64,000 bases of DNA, from assembly GCF_014648355.1 (NCBI RefSeq), contig NZ_BMQY01000004.1, forward strand, positions 297,924 through 361,923, given 5' to 3'. The DNA is from Couchioplanes azureus (GTDB lineage: Bacteria > Actinomycetota > Actinomycetes > Mycobacteriales > Micromonosporaceae). The notes under the pieces were generated by a model. It was given only the letters and a program-made list of their open reading frames with translations. It made no database searches and was not told where the DNA came from. Of the stretch, positions 45,641 to 54,302 are shown piece by piece (within the stretch, counting starts at the first letter, position 1; every line of letters starts with the position of its first letter). Made by a program: the position numbers and the translations under genes.

Positions 45641-46615
45641 GTGGATGACCTCGCGTACGCCCGGGCCCGGGCGGCGGAACTCGGCCCGCGGTTCTGCCTG
45701 ACCTTCGTCAAGGGCGCCGACGAGCGCACGGCCCTGACCCGGATGGGCGCGTACCCGGACACGGTCGCGCGGCGCACCGGCTCGGAGCTGGACGGCGCCG
45801 CCGCCGCGATCGACCTCGGCCGGTGGAGCGTGGTGATCGAGCCGGGCGGCGCCGAGGGTGCCGACCACGTGCTGCTGGAGGAGGTCTCCCGCGGCACGGA
45901 GGCGCTGTCGGTGCTGCGCGACGACGCGGCGTCGCCGCGGTTCACCTACGCCGTGGCCGGCACCACCACGGTCGCGTTCGACCCGGCGTACCCGTCGCCC
46001 GAGCTGACCTGGGGCGCCGACCCCGAGCTGCTGCGCCACGTGATGGGCGCCGTCGGGCTGCGCGAGCCGGCCGGTGAGGACGAGGAGACCTGGCGCGACG
46101 CCGAGGCCAGGGCGATCGTCCTGGCCCAGCGGCTCACCGGCGCGCGGATCCCCGAGGACGCGCTCGGCGTGCCCCGGCTGTCCGCGCGGATCGAGCCGTG
46201 GTTCGTGGGTCCGGCGCGCCCCGGCGACCTGCTGCGGCCCGGGCGCCGGTTCGCCGAGGTGTTCGCCGCGATCGACGCGGCCGGCGACGAGCGCCGGCGG
46301 GAGGTCGCGGTCGCCCAGGTGCGCCGGCTCGCCGCGACCCTCGGCGTCGCGGACGCGCCCGGCCTCGCCGAGGCCCTGGAGCAGGCGGCGCGCGGGGCCG
46401 GGCGGCCGGTCACCATGGACTCGGGGCTGGGCCGCGAGGTGCGGCGCTGGCTGGACGGGCCCAACGCGGACCTGCGGGCGCTCGCGGTGGCGCTGCGCGG
46501 GGTGCTCGGCCGCGACCCCGTGGTGGCGCTGCGGGCCGCCCTGCGGCCGCTGCTGTCCGGCCCGGAGGCCGACGGGATCCCGGCCGGGATCGTGGCCGCC
46601 CTGCGGGCCCCCTAG
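45641..46615 (+). CDS. DUF6461-like protein
   Basis: 324 residues from GTG 45641. The first ~150 residues look like DUF6461: FCLTFVKGADERTALTRMGA, GRWSVVIEPGGAEGADHVL, LSVLRDDAASPRFTYAVAGTTTVAFDPAYPS. The remaining ~170 residues are helical and Leu/Ala/Arg-rich with no known domain. No signal peptide or membrane segment. It follows the EgtA-like gene by 36 bases, so they may be co-transcribed. Its TAG shares CTAG with the TAG of the convergent BMP gene. Confidence 0.55.
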   Translation: MDDLAYARARAAELGPRFCLTFVKGADERTALTRMGAYPDTVARRTGSELDGAAAAIDLGRWSVVIEPGGAEGADHVLLEEVSRGTEALSVLRDDAASPRFTYAVAGTTTVAFDPAYPSPELTWGADPELLRHVMGAVGLREPAGEDEETWRDAEARAIVLAQRLTGARIPEDALGVPRLSARIEPWFVGPARPGDLLRPGRRFAEVFAAIDAAGDERRREVAVAQVRRLAATLGVADAPGLAEALEQAARGAGRPVTMDSGLGREVRRWLDGPNADLRALAVALRGVLGRDPVVALRAALRPLLSGPEADGIPAGIVAALRAP

Positions 46616-47658
46616 CTCGTCGGGACCTTCTCCGCGCCGCTCAGGATGCGGAAGCGGGCCTTCTCCATACTGGCCACGTACTTCTTGATGGCCGGGTTGG
46701 AGGTCGCGTACCCGAGGCCGTCGACCTTGAGGTCGTAGCGCCGGACGCCGCCGGACCGGTCGCCCTTGATGAACGCCTGGATCTCCTGGAAGACCGCGTT
46801 GTCGACGCGCTTGAGCATCGAGGTCAGGATCCGCTCCTTCACCTTGCCCTCGGCGCTGGCGTACTGGTCGCTGTCGACGCCGATCGCCCACACGTCGCCG
46901 GCGGCCGCGACGGCCTCGAACGAGCCCTGGCCCGAGCCGCCGGCGGCCGAGTAGACGACGTCCGCGCCGTCGGCGATCAGCGCCGCCGCGGCGGCCTTGC
47001 CCTTGTCCGGCGAGCCGAAGCCGCTGAAGTCCGGCGGCTTGCTCAGGAAGCGGCTCTCGACCCGGATGCCCGGGTCGACGCTGCGCGCCCCGGCCTCGTA
47101 GCCCGCCCAGAACTTGCGGATGACCGGTACGTCCACCCCGCCGACGAAGCCCACCCGGCCGCTCTTGGAGGCCAGGGCCGCCGCGACGCCGACCAGGAAG
47201 GAGCCCTGCTCCTCGGAGAAGATCAGCGCCACCACGTTCTTGGCCTGCACCGAGTCGTCGTCGATGATGGCGAACAGCCGGTCCGGGTGCTCCGCGGCGA
47301 CCGCCTTGACGGCGCCGGCGTAGAGGAAGCCGACGGCGATGATCGGGTTGCTGCCCGCCTGCACGAGCTCGCGCAGCGCCGCCGAGCGCCCCTCGTCGTC
47401 CTCGGTCTTCGTGGTGACCTCGCTCGCCTGGACGAGCAGCTCCTTCTTCGCCCGGTCGATGCCCTCGCCGGCCGCGTCGTTGAAGCTCTTGTCGCCCCGG
47501 CCCGCGTGGTCGTACGCGATGCCGACGTGGATCGCCTCGCGGCCGAGACCGATCAGCGCGGCGCCGCTCTTGTCGGTGACGGGCGCGGCGGTGCACGCCG
47601 ACAGCATCGCGACGGCGGCGGCGAGCAGGGCGGCGGTGATCCTTCTGCGCATCTGCAT
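46612..47658 (-). CDS. BMP-family substrate-binding lipoprotein
   Basis: 348 residues. Lipobox LSAC at about residue 22 and a BMP (basic membrane protein/PnrA) body: VGIAYDHAGRGDKSFNDAAGEGIDRA, PIIAVGFLYAGAVKAVA, GSFLVGVAAALASKSGRVGFVGG, FWAGYEAGARSVDPGI and VYSAAGGSGQGSFEAVA. BMP proteins bind nucleosides or small polar ligands and usually sit with an ABC ATPase and permeases. None is adjacent; instead the gene begins 2 bases after a chemoreceptor gene on the same strand. It may present ligand to the receptor. Confidence 0.9.
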   Translation of the reverse strand: MQMRRRITAALLAAAVAMLSACTAAPVTDKSGAALIGLGREAIHVGIAYDHAGRGDKSFNDAAGEGIDRAKKELLVQASEVTTKTEDDEGRSAALRELVQAGSNPIIAVGFLYAGAVKAVAAEHPDRLFAIIDDDSVQAKNVVALIFSEEQGSFLVGVAAALASKSGRVGFVGGVDVPVIRKFWAGYEAGARSVDPGIRVESRFLSKPPDFSGFGSPDKGKAAAAALIADGADVVYSAAGGSGQGSFEAVAAAGDVWAIGVDSDQYASAEGKVKERILTSMLKRVDNAVFQEIQAFIKGDRSGGVRRYDLKVDGLGYATSNPAIKKYVASMEKARFRILSGAEKVPTS

Positions 47659-47660
47659 CC

Positions 47661-49265
47661 TCAGTACCGGAACTGCCCGACGGCGTCGCGCAGGGTGGTG
47701 GACATGCGGGTCAGTTCGGCGGCGGCCTCCCGGGCGCGGGCCACCTCCGCCGAGGTCGTCGACGTCGCGGCGGCGACGGCACGGATGTTCTCGGCGATGC
47801 TGGCCGTGCCGCTGGAGGCGGCGACGGCGCCGCGGCTCATCTCGACGGTGGTGGCCGTCTGCTCCTCGACGGCGCCGGCGATGCTGGTCTGGTAGTCGCT
47901 GATCCGGGCGATGACCCCGCCGATGTGCCCGATGGCGACCACGGCCGCCTCGGTGTCGCCCTGGATCGCCTTGACCAGGCTGTCGATCTCCTCGGCGGCC
48001 TTGGCGCTCTCCTGCGCCAGGTCCTTGACCTCCCCGGCGACCACGGCGAAGCCCTTGCCGAGCTCGCCCGCGCGGGCCGCCTCGATGGTGGCGTTCAGCG
48101 CCAGCAGGTTGGTCTGCTCGGCGATGCTGGTGATCAGCCGGACGGCGTCACCGATCGCCGAGGACGACGAGCCGAGGTTGGCGACGGTGCCGTTGGCGGT
48201 CTCCGCGGCGGCGACCGCCTCCGCGGCGACGTTGGCGGCGTCCGTGGCGTTGCGCGAGATCTCCTGGATGGAGATGCCCATCTCCTCCGAGCCGGAGGCC
48301 ATCGTGTCCACGTTGCGGCTGACGTCCTCGGCGGCCCCGGCGACCAGGTCCGCCTGCAGCGAGGTGTCCCCGACGCTCTGGGCGAAGGCCGCCGAGACGG
48401 CGTCCAGGTCCGCGGACGTGCGGGTGAGCGCGTCGGCCTGCACGGCGACGTCGGAGACGATGGCCCGCACCGAGTCGACGGCCTGTCCCAGCGCGACCGC
48501 CATCTGGCCCACCTCGTCGTTCCACTTGCTCTTCGGCGTCTCGGTCAGGTCGCCGTCGGCCACCCGGCGCAGCGCGTCGCGGGCGGCGCCCACGGGCCGC
48601 ACGATGCTGCGGGTGACGACCCAGGCGGAGACGGCGCCGAGCAGCAGCGCGAGGACGGTGGCCACGCCGATCGCCCACTGCGCGCGCTGCGCCTCCTCGG
48701 CGGATTCCTGCACGGCCGCGACGCTGCGGGCGTCCACCGAGCTGGCGAGCTTCTGCGAGTGGACCATGATCCGGTAGTAGCTGTTGAAGCTGTCGTAGAT
48801 GGCGATCTGGTCGGCGTTCCACAGCGCCTGCGGGGTGCCCGGCTTGTACGCGGCCACGAGCTTCTCGTTGACCGCGATGTAGGTGTCCAGCTCGGTGCCG
48901 ACCTGATCGAACAGCTGCCGCTCGGTGCCGGTGAAGGCCCCGGCGTCCACCTGGGAGAGGAACGTCTTGAAGGTGTCGCGTTCCTGCTGCCAGGCCTTGA
49001 AGGCGACCGAGTCGCCGCCGATCGCGCGCTGGGCGCCGAGCCGGTAGATGTCGTTGATGTAGCTCGCCTGCCAGCCGTTGAGCGTGGCGGCGTGGGTCTT
49101 GATCTCCTCCGCCTGCCGGGTCAGCACCTCGAGCCGCCGGACCTCGTTGGCGGAGCCCCGCTGGGCGAGGATCGTGACGAAGCCCATCGCGGCGACGCCG
49201 AGCAGCAGCACGAGTACAGCGGCGAAGGTCCCGAACAACCGGGTGCCGATAGAGAACCGCCGCAC
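47661..49265 (-). CDS. Methyl-accepting chemotaxis protein
   Basis: 534 residues from GTG 49265 with GGAGGG about eight bases upstream. First helix [22 protein letters not shown], a ~160-residue four-helix-bundle type periplasmic sensor, second helix near residue 195-215, HAMP ([23 protein letters not shown]), and a long signalling coiled coil whose tip contains [35 protein letters not shown], the CheA/CheW contact. It should signal to a flagellar chemotaxis system elsewhere, in line with motile spores. It is co-transcribed with the BMP lipoprotein. Confidence 0.95.
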   Translation of the reverse strand: MRRFSIGTRLFGTFAAVLVLLLGVAAMGFVTILAQRGSANEVRRLEVLTRQAEEIKTHAATLNGWQASYINDIYRLGAQRAIGGDSVAFKAWQQERDTFKTFLSQVDAGAFTGTERQLFDQVGTELDTYIAVNEKLVAAYKPGTPQALWNADQIAIYDSFNSYYRIMVHSQKLASSVDARSVAAVQESAEEAQRAQWAIGVATVLALLLGAVSAWVVTRSIVRPVGAARDALRRVADGDLTETPKSKWNDEVGQMAVALGQAVDSVRAIVSDVAVQADALTRTSADLDAVSAAFAQSVGDTSLQADLVAGAAEDVSRNVDTMASGSEEMGISIQEISRNATDAANVAAEAVAAAETANGTVANLGSSSSAIGDAVRLITSIAEQTNLLALNATIEAARAGELGKGFAVVAGEVKDLAQESAKAAEEIDSLVKAIQGDTEAAVVAIGHIGGVIARISDYQTSIAGAVEEQTATTVEMSRGAVAASSGTASIAENIRAVAAATSTTSAEVARAREAAAELTRMSTTLRDAVGQFRY

Positions 49266-49432
49266 GTGGAAATCCCTCCGCTTGGATGGCGGCGTCAGAT
49301 GCCGCCCATCCTCCGATCGGCACCCGATCACCGCGGCTGAGCCATTAGGCCGATCTTCGAGACGGCGCGGCGCCCGGAGCGGGTGATCCTGCGTGCCACC
49401 CGGTTCCGGACGCCGTCGCCGGTGCGGTGTCG

Positions 49433-49669
49433 TCAGTCGTCGTTGACGCAGGTGGCGTCGGTGCTGGCGATGCCCAGGACGGCCAGGCCGTTGCCGCAGA
49501 CGTTGACCGGGACGTGCACCGGGATGTCGATGCTGTTGCCGTTCAGCAGGCCCACGTTGACGTTGCCGTTGTGGTCGTCGTGGTCGTGGGCACTCGCGGG
49601 TCCCGCGCTCAGGACGAGCGCCGCGGCGGCCACACCGGCGCCGACTGCCAGACGTTTGACCAGTTTCAT
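49433..49669 (-). CDS. Short chaplin-type surface protein
   Basis: 78 residues from ATG 49669 (AAAGG upstream). Signal peptide [20 protein letters not shown] with cleavage after ASA, a His/Asp-rich mature start (HDHDDHNG), then one chaplin domain: [20 protein letters not shown] followed by [14 protein letters not shown] and a terminal Cys. Two cysteines form the usual disulfide. Short chaplins self-assemble into amyloid-like, hydrophobic layers on aerial hyphae or spores. It has no sortase anchor. It stands alone upstream of the SAM-IV leader on the opposite strand. Confidence 0.88.
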   Translation of the reverse strand: MKLVKRLAVGAGVAAAALVLSAGPASAHDHDDHNGNVNVGLLNGNSIDIPVHVPVNVCGNGLAVLGIASTDATCVNDD

Positions 49670-49786
49670 GTCGTACCTTTCGCTATTTTCCGACACATGC
49701 CAGGACTCACCGTAGTTCCGTTATCACAATCAGTGGCCATTTCGGCGGTAGAACCCTCCTGGGTGACGTCTGCTACCGTCGGCACT

Positions 49787-49865
49787 GGTCATGAGTGCCA
49801 GCGACAAGCCCCGGCTAGCTGGCCGGCAACCCTTGCGTCCGCGATGGGGTGCCCCGGGTGAGGAC
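49787..49865 (+). promoter_or_regulatory. SAM-IV riboswitch
   Basis: The leader follows the SAM-IV consensus almost base for base: GGTCATGAGTGCCAGC, CAAGCCCCGGCTAGCTGG, CCGGCAACCC, then GATGGGGTGCCCCGGGTGA and a closing GACC that pairs with the opening GGTC. It binds S-adenosylmethionine. Downstream, CGGGGTC (49909-49915) and GACCCCG (49919-49925) form a hairpin immediately before the ribosome site GGAGG (49927-49931), a plausible expression platform repressing translation when SAM is high. Confidence 0.93.
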
Positions 49866-49936
49866 CGGGCCGGCGTCGATGACGACGCGGGCAAGCGCGG
49901 GCCCCCGGCGGGGTCCCCGACCCCGTGGAGGTTTCC

Positions 49937-51184
49937 GTGATCTCGACCGTGCGGCACGACCTGGACGTCGTCGACCCCAACGCGAACGTCGCGCTGGCCG
50001 ACGGCGAGAGCGTCCGCTTCGCGCACCTCGACTACGCCGCGTCGGCACCCTGCGTGCGGGCCGCCGCGGACGCCGTCGAGGGCCTGCTCCCCTGGTACGG
50101 CAGCGTGCACCGCGGCACCGGCGTGCGCGCCCGCACGTCGACGCTGGCGTACGAGCGCGCCCGGGAGCGGGTGGCCGCGTTCGTCGGGGCCCGCCCGGGC
50201 GACGCCGTCGTCTTCACCCGCAACACCACCGACGCGCTGAACCTGCTCGCCCGGGTCCTGCCGGCCGGCACCACCACGATCGTCTTCGACGGCGAGCACC
50301 ACGCCAACCTGCTGCCCTGGCCCCGGCAGCTGCGCCTGGCCTGTCCGGAGACCCCGGACGCGGCGGTGGCGGCGGTCGCCAAGGCCCTCGCGACGGTACG
50401 CGGACCCGCCCTCGTCGCGGTCACCGGCGCCAGCAACGTCACCGGGGAGGTGTGGCCGGTACGCCGCATCGCCGCCGTGGCGCACGCCCACGGCGCCCGG
50501 GTGGCCGTCGACGCCGCCCAGCTCGCCCCGCACTCCCCCGTGGCCCTGACCGACCTGGACGCCGACTATGTGGCGTTCTCGGGCCACAAGCTCTACGCCC
50601 CGTTCGGCGCCGGCGTGCTGGCCGGCGCGGCCGACTGGCTGGACGCGGCGGAGCCGTACCTCAGCGGCGGCGGCGCCAGCGCGACGGTCGGCGACCGGCC
50701 GGGCGAGGTGACCTGGGCGACCGGGCCGGCCCGGCACGAGGGCGGCACCCCCAACCTGCTCGGCGCTGCGGCCCTCGGCGCCGTGTGCGCGGCACTGGGC
50801 CGCGCCGACCGGGCCGCGCTGCACGAGCGCGAGCAGGAGCTGCTCACCAGGCTGCGCGCCGGGCTGGCGACGGTCCCCGGCGCCGTGGAGGTGACGGCGT
50901 TCCGCGGGGCGGCACCCCGGGTCGGCATCGTGTCGCTCGCCCTGCCGGGCCATGATCCGGCCGTGGTGGCCACCCAGCTCGCCGACCGCTACGGGATCGG
51001 CGTGCGCGCCGGGCAGTTCTGCGCCCACCCGCTGACCCGGCGGCTCACCGCCGAGCGGGCGTCCGCCCCGTGCGGGGCCGGGTCCCCGAGCCTGCTGAGG
51101 GCGAGCTTCGGCCTCGGCACCCGCGACGACGACATCGACCGGCTGGTGTCCGCCCTCGCGACGCTGACCGCGGCCCGTCCGTAG
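49937..51184 (+). CDS. Cysteine-desulfurase-like aminotransferase, class V, under SAM-IV control
   Basis: 415 residues from GTG 49937, chosen because GGAGG (49927-49931) lies five bases upstream; an in-frame GTG at 49925 would overlap that site. Same family as the gene at 1818: WYGSVHRGTGV, FTRNTTDALNLLARVLPAG, EHHANLLPW, the PLP lysine in FSGHKLYAPFGAG and the SufS-type cysteine in GVRAGQFCAHP. SAM-controlled expression implies a role when methionine/SAM is scarce, for example releasing or transferring cysteine sulfur for homocysteine or methionine formation (inference). The true substrate is unknown. Confidence 0.87.
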   Translation: MISTVRHDLDVVDPNANVALADGESVRFAHLDYAASAPCVRAAADAVEGLLPWYGSVHRGTGVRARTSTLAYERARERVAAFVGARPGDAVVFTRNTTDALNLLARVLPAGTTTIVFDGEHHANLLPWPRQLRLACPETPDAAVAAVAKALATVRGPALVAVTGASNVTGEVWPVRRIAAVAHAHGARVAVDAAQLAPHSPVALTDLDADYVAFSGHKLYAPFGAGVLAGAADWLDAAEPYLSGGGASATVGDRPGEVTWATGPARHEGGTPNLLGAAALGAVCAALGRADRAALHEREQELLTRLRAGLATVPGAVEVTAFRGAAPRVGIVSLALPGHDPAVVATQLADRYGIGVRAGQFCAHPLTRRLTAERASAPCGAGSPSLLRASFGLGTRDDDIDRLVSALATLTAARP

Positions 51185-51225
51185 CGGCACGGGACCGCCC
51201 GGCCCGGCAGGCCGCGCCCACCGTC

Positions 51226-51261
51226 GAGCCGCGTCCGCCCGGGGAGCCGCGTCCGCCCGGC
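51226..51261 (+). repeat. Two 18-bp tandem repeats
   Basis: GAGCCGCGTCCGCCCGGG at 51226-51243 is repeated with one change at 51244-51261, and a third partial copy follows. It lies between the aminotransferase stop and the STAS gene. No function is apparent. Confidence 0.8.
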
Positions 51262-51297
51262 GAGCCGGGCGGCCCGAACCCGGCTATCCTCGGGCAG

Positions 51298-51630
51298 ATG
51301 TCAAGGAACACCTTGGTCGCGTACGAGCCGGTCACCCCCGACGGACGGCTCGCCGCGGCGCTCGACGGCGACCTCGACCTCGACTGCGCCGACGAGGTGC
51401 GCGACAGCCTCGTCTCGGCCGCCCGCGGCACCGGCTGCCGGCACCTGCAGGTCGACGTGAGCCGGCTGACGTTCATCGACTCCTACGCCCTCGGTGCGCT
51501 GGTCAGCGCCCGCAACTCGGCGGCCGCGGAGGGTGTCACGCTCACGCTGGTCAACCCGTCGCAGCCGGTGCGCAAGGCGATCCAGGTGACCGGCCTGGCC
51601 GACGTCTTCGGCCTGCCGCCCCTGACCTGA
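51298..51630 (+). CDS. STAS-domain anti-anti-sigma factor
   Basis: 110 residues from ATG 51298. A single STAS domain: AALDGDLDLDCADEVRDSLV, VDVSRLTFIDSYALGALVSA with the phospho-serine position DS, and a C-terminal LADVFGLP. No kinase or phosphatase adjacent. It may share phosphatases such as the one at 20108. The ribosome site is poor, and transcription could continue from the aminotransferase gene 113 bases upstream. Confidence 0.88.
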   Translation: MSRNTLVAYEPVTPDGRLAAALDGDLDLDCADEVRDSLVSAARGTGCRHLQVDVSRLTFIDSYALGALVSARNSAAAEGVTLTLVNPSQPVRKAIQVTGLADVFGLPPLT

Positions 51631-51681
51631 CGCCACGACGGGGTGATCGGGCAGCGCCGTCTCACCGCCGGCTGACGACCG

Positions 51682-52239
51682 TCAGTGCGCCGCCCGCAGG
51701 CACCGCTCGACCCGGTCGGCCACCGCCCGCAGGTACGGCCCGCGCAGGTGGCCGACCTTCGCGTTCCACGACGCGGGCCCGTGCCGGCGCAGCATCTCCT
51801 CGTACCGCCTCGCGGGCGTCACCCGCTCGCCGCGCGGCCCCACCGTCTGATCGGCGTAGGTCAGCGCGTCCGACAGCAGGCCCTCCTCGTACGGGTACGC
51901 GGCGAGCCGCTCCCCCAGTCCGCGCGCCGCGGCGACGAAGCGCGCGCCGGAGTGGTGGGCGACGCGCGCGGCCACCGACAGCGGCCAGCCGCGCGCGGCG
52001 AGATGGTCGGCGCCGTCGAGCGGGTGGAAGCCGGTGACGACGGTCTGCGGGGCGTACCCGATGTCGTGCAGCCAGGCGGCGGCGACGAGGACGTCGGGGT
52101 CGAGGTCCAGCGCGGGCGCCAGCTCGGACGCGCGTTCGGCCACGCCCCGGGTGTGCCGCCAGCGGTCGCCGAGCGGAGCGAGGAGCTCCTCGGCGATCTC
52201 CCGGGCGGCTGTGGTGAGGACCGGTGTCCGTACCGTCAT
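51682..52239 (-). CDS. HD-domain phosphohydrolase
   Basis: 185 residues from ATG 52239 (AGGA seven bases upstream). HD metal motif WRHTRGVAERASEL (H), VAAAWLHDIGYA (HD), GFHPLDGADHL (H) and LSDALTYADQT (D). Cytoplasmic single-domain HD hydrolase; likely acts on a nucleotide or phosphomonoester. Substrate unknown. Divergent from the stress-protein gene at 52360. Confidence 0.88.
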   Translation of the reverse strand: MTVRTPVLTTAAREIAEELLAPLGDRWRHTRGVAERASELAPALDLDPDVLVAAAWLHDIGYAPQTVVTGFHPLDGADHLAARGWPLSVAARVAHHSGARFVAAARGLGERLAAYPYEEGLLSDALTYADQTVGPRGERVTPARRYEEMLRRHGPASWNAKVGHLRGPYLRAVADRVERCLRAAH

Positions 52240-52359
52240 CGACGGATCCTCGCCCCTGCAGGTGAACGGTGGATGACGCCGTCGTGAGCGAAGGCTTAAG
52301 TGGACTCCGTCACACCGGCTGTCGGATACTGGTGAAGACGCGAGCACGAGGAGTGATCG

Positions 52360-52983
52360 ATGACGACTGGGCTCTCCGCGGCCGGCTCGCGGTCCGGCGA
52401 CGCCGGCGCGGCGTCTCTCGCACTGGTCCGGGCCGCCGAGCCCGGCACCACCGTCGTGATCGGAGAGTCCCGTGGCCGGGGGACGGCCGTCGTCGCCGCA
52501 GTGGACGACGACGGCAACTGCGGCCCCCTGCTGCGGTACGCCGCCACCGAGGCCCGCCGGCGCTCGGTGCCGCTGCGGGTCGTGCACGTGTGGGGGGCGC
52601 GCGGCGACGCCCGCCCGGGTGCCCGGGGCTGTCCCCGCATGTCCGACGCCGACCGGCTGTTGTCCGCCGTCCTCTACGACCACCTCAGTCCCGAGGTGGC
52701 CGCCGAGGCCGAGCGGGAGATCCTGCACGACGACGACCCGGTGCGGGCGCTGGTCGCCCTGAGCGCCGGCGCCTCGCTGCTCGTGGTGGCCGCACGCAGC
52801 CGCTGCGGCGGCACCGCGGAACCCGTCGGCCGGACGGCCCGCGGCCTGCTGGGGACGACGCACTGCCCGCTCGCCGTGGTGATCCCCGGCGTTTCCACCC
52901 CCTCGGTGCCGGCGCCGCGTGGCGCCTCACCCCACCCCGTCCCGGCCCGCCGGGACCGCGACCACTCGCTGGAGGAACGATGA
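52360..52983 (+). CDS. Universal stress protein-like (UspA) protein
   Basis: 207 residues. The UspA-like fold runs from TAVVAAVDDDGNCGPLLRYAATEARRRSVPLRVVHVWG to LVVAARSRCGGTAEPVGRTARGLLGTTHCPLAVV, the latter being the nucleotide-loop region with an altered glycine pattern. A ~35-residue N-terminal extension and a ~35-residue basic tail flank it. Nucleotide-linked stress role by family. It overlaps the DUF1918 gene as ATGA, and that gene overlaps the racemase gene as GTGA, so three genes are coupled. Confidence 0.8.
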   Translation: MTTGLSAAGSRSGDAGAASLALVRAAEPGTTVVIGESRGRGTAVVAAVDDDGNCGPLLRYAATEARRRSVPLRVVHVWGARGDARPGARGCPRMSDADRLLSAVLYDHLSPEVAAEAEREILHDDDPVRALVALSAGASLLVVAARSRCGGTAEPVGRTARGLLGTTHCPLAVVIPGVSTPSVPAPRGASPHPVPARRDRDHSLEER

Positions 52984-53183
52984 ACGCGCAGGTCGGTGAC
53001 CGGCTCGTCCTGGAAGGCATCCACGTCGGCGATCCCCGGCGGGTCGGCGTGATCGTCGAGGTGCCCCACCCGGACGGCACCCCGCCGTACCGCGTGCACT
53101 GGGAGGACAACGGCGGCGAGGCCCTGGTGTTCCCCGGGCCGGAGGCGCGCGTGGAGCCCGGGACGGGTCACCCCGCGTCGTGA
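52980..53183 (+). CDS. DUF1918-domain protein
   Basis: 67 residues, ATG 52980 overlapping the Usp stop, preceded by GGAGG. Family pattern: AQVGDRLVLEGIHVGDPRRVGVIVEV...YRVHWEDNGGEALVFPGPEA, a small beta-barrel-like fold of unknown function common in actinomycetes. Often placed near stress genes. Cytoplasmic. Confidence 0.88.
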   Translation: MNAQVGDRLVLEGIHVGDPRRVGVIVEVPHPDGTPPYRVHWEDNGGEALVFPGPEARVEPGTGHPAS

Positions 53184-54301
53184 ACCCGCCCGCGCAGGGG
53201 CCACTGGCCGGGATCCGGGTGGTGGAGCTGGCCGGCCTGGCGCCCGCACCGTTCGGCTGCATGGTGCTCGCCGACCTGGGCGCCGACGTGGTGCGCGTCG
53301 ACCGGCCCGGTTCCCGCCCCGGCGGCCTTGCGCCACCCGCCCGCGGGCCGCTGCACCGCAGCCGCCGGGTCACCGCCCTGGACCTGAAGACGCCCGCGGG
53401 GGTCGGCGACCTGCTGCGGCTCGTCGCGCACGCCGACGTGCTCGTGGAGGCGTACCGGCCGGGCGTCGCCGAGCGGCTCGGCTTCGGGCCCGAGGTGTGC
53501 CTGCGGCGCAATCCCCGCCTGGTGTACGCCCGGATGACCGGCTGGGGCCAGCACGGCCCGCTGGCGCACCGCGCCGGGCACGACATCGACTACATCGCGC
53601 TCGCCGGGGCGCTGGAGCCGCTGGGCCGCGCCGGTCAGCCCCCGCACGCCCCGCTGAACCTGCTCGGCGACTTCGCCGGCGGCGGCATGCTGCTGGCGGT
53701 GGGGGTGCTCGCCGCCCTGCTGGAACGGGAACGCTCGGGCACGGGGCAGGTCGTGGACGCGGCGATGGTGGACGGTGCGGCGCTGCTGACCGCGTTCCTG
53801 CACGGGATGATCGCCGCCGGTCAGTGGTCCGGGCCGCGCGGCACCAACCTGCTGGACGGCGGGTCGCCCTACTACGACACGTACGCCACGGCCGACGGCG
53901 CTCACATGGCCGTGGGCGCGCTCGAGCCGGCGTTCTACGCACAGCTGCTCGCCGGTCTCGGGCTGGACGGGGACGACACGCTGCCGGACCGCGACGATCC
54001 CGCGGGCCGCGACGAGCTGCGGCGGCGCCTCGCGGACCGGTTCGCCCGGCGCACCCGGGCGGAGTGGACGAAGATCTTCGAGGATCTGGACGCGTGCGTG
54101 GCCCCCGTGCTCTCGCCCGCGGAGGCGCCCGGCCACCCGCACCACACGGCCCGCGACACCTTCGTGGACGTCGGCGCCGAGGTGCAGCCGGCCCCGGCGC
54201 CCCGCTTCGGCCGTACGCCCGCCGCCGCGCCGCGGCCGGCACCGGACCCGGTCCGGGACCGGGTCGAGGTGTCGGCCGTGCTCGACGACTGGAGCCGCTG
54301 A
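53180..54301 (+). CDS. CaiB/BaiF-family CoA transferase, alpha-methylacyl-CoA racemase-like
   Basis: 373 residues from GTG 53180, overlapping the DUF1918 stop as GTGA. CoA-binding start GIRVVELAGLAPAPFGCMVLADLGADVVRVDRP, then the racemase residues AGHDIDYIALAGAL (His) and NLLGDFAGGGM (Asp), the pair used by mycobacterial alpha-methylacyl-CoA racemase. GGSPYYDTYATADG is also conserved. It should interconvert 2R/2S-methylacyl-CoA esters for branched-chain lipid beta-oxidation. It ends one base from the convergent permease gene. Confidence 0.88.
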   Translation: MNPPAQGPLAGIRVVELAGLAPAPFGCMVLADLGADVVRVDRPGSRPGGLAPPARGPLHRSRRVTALDLKTPAGVGDLLRLVAHADVLVEAYRPGVAERLGFGPEVCLRRNPRLVYARMTGWGQHGPLAHRAGHDIDYIALAGALEPLGRAGQPPHAPLNLLGDFAGGGMLLAVGVLAALLERERSGTGQVVDAAMVDGAALLTAFLHGMIAAGQWSGPRGTNLLDGGSPYYDTYATADGAHMAVGALEPAFYAQLLAGLGLDGDDTLPDRDDPAGRDELRRRLADRFARRTRAEWTKIFEDLDACVAPVLSPAEAPGHPHHTARDTFVDVGAEVQPAPAPRFGRTPAAAPRPAPDPVRDRVEVSAVLDDWSR

Positions 54302-54302
54302 C

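Noticed and set aside
43277..47596. A 1400-codon minus-strand frame across the peptide-binding gene, EgtA-like gene and BMP gene
   Set aside because: It crosses several well-supported genes in wrong frames and shows no domain.
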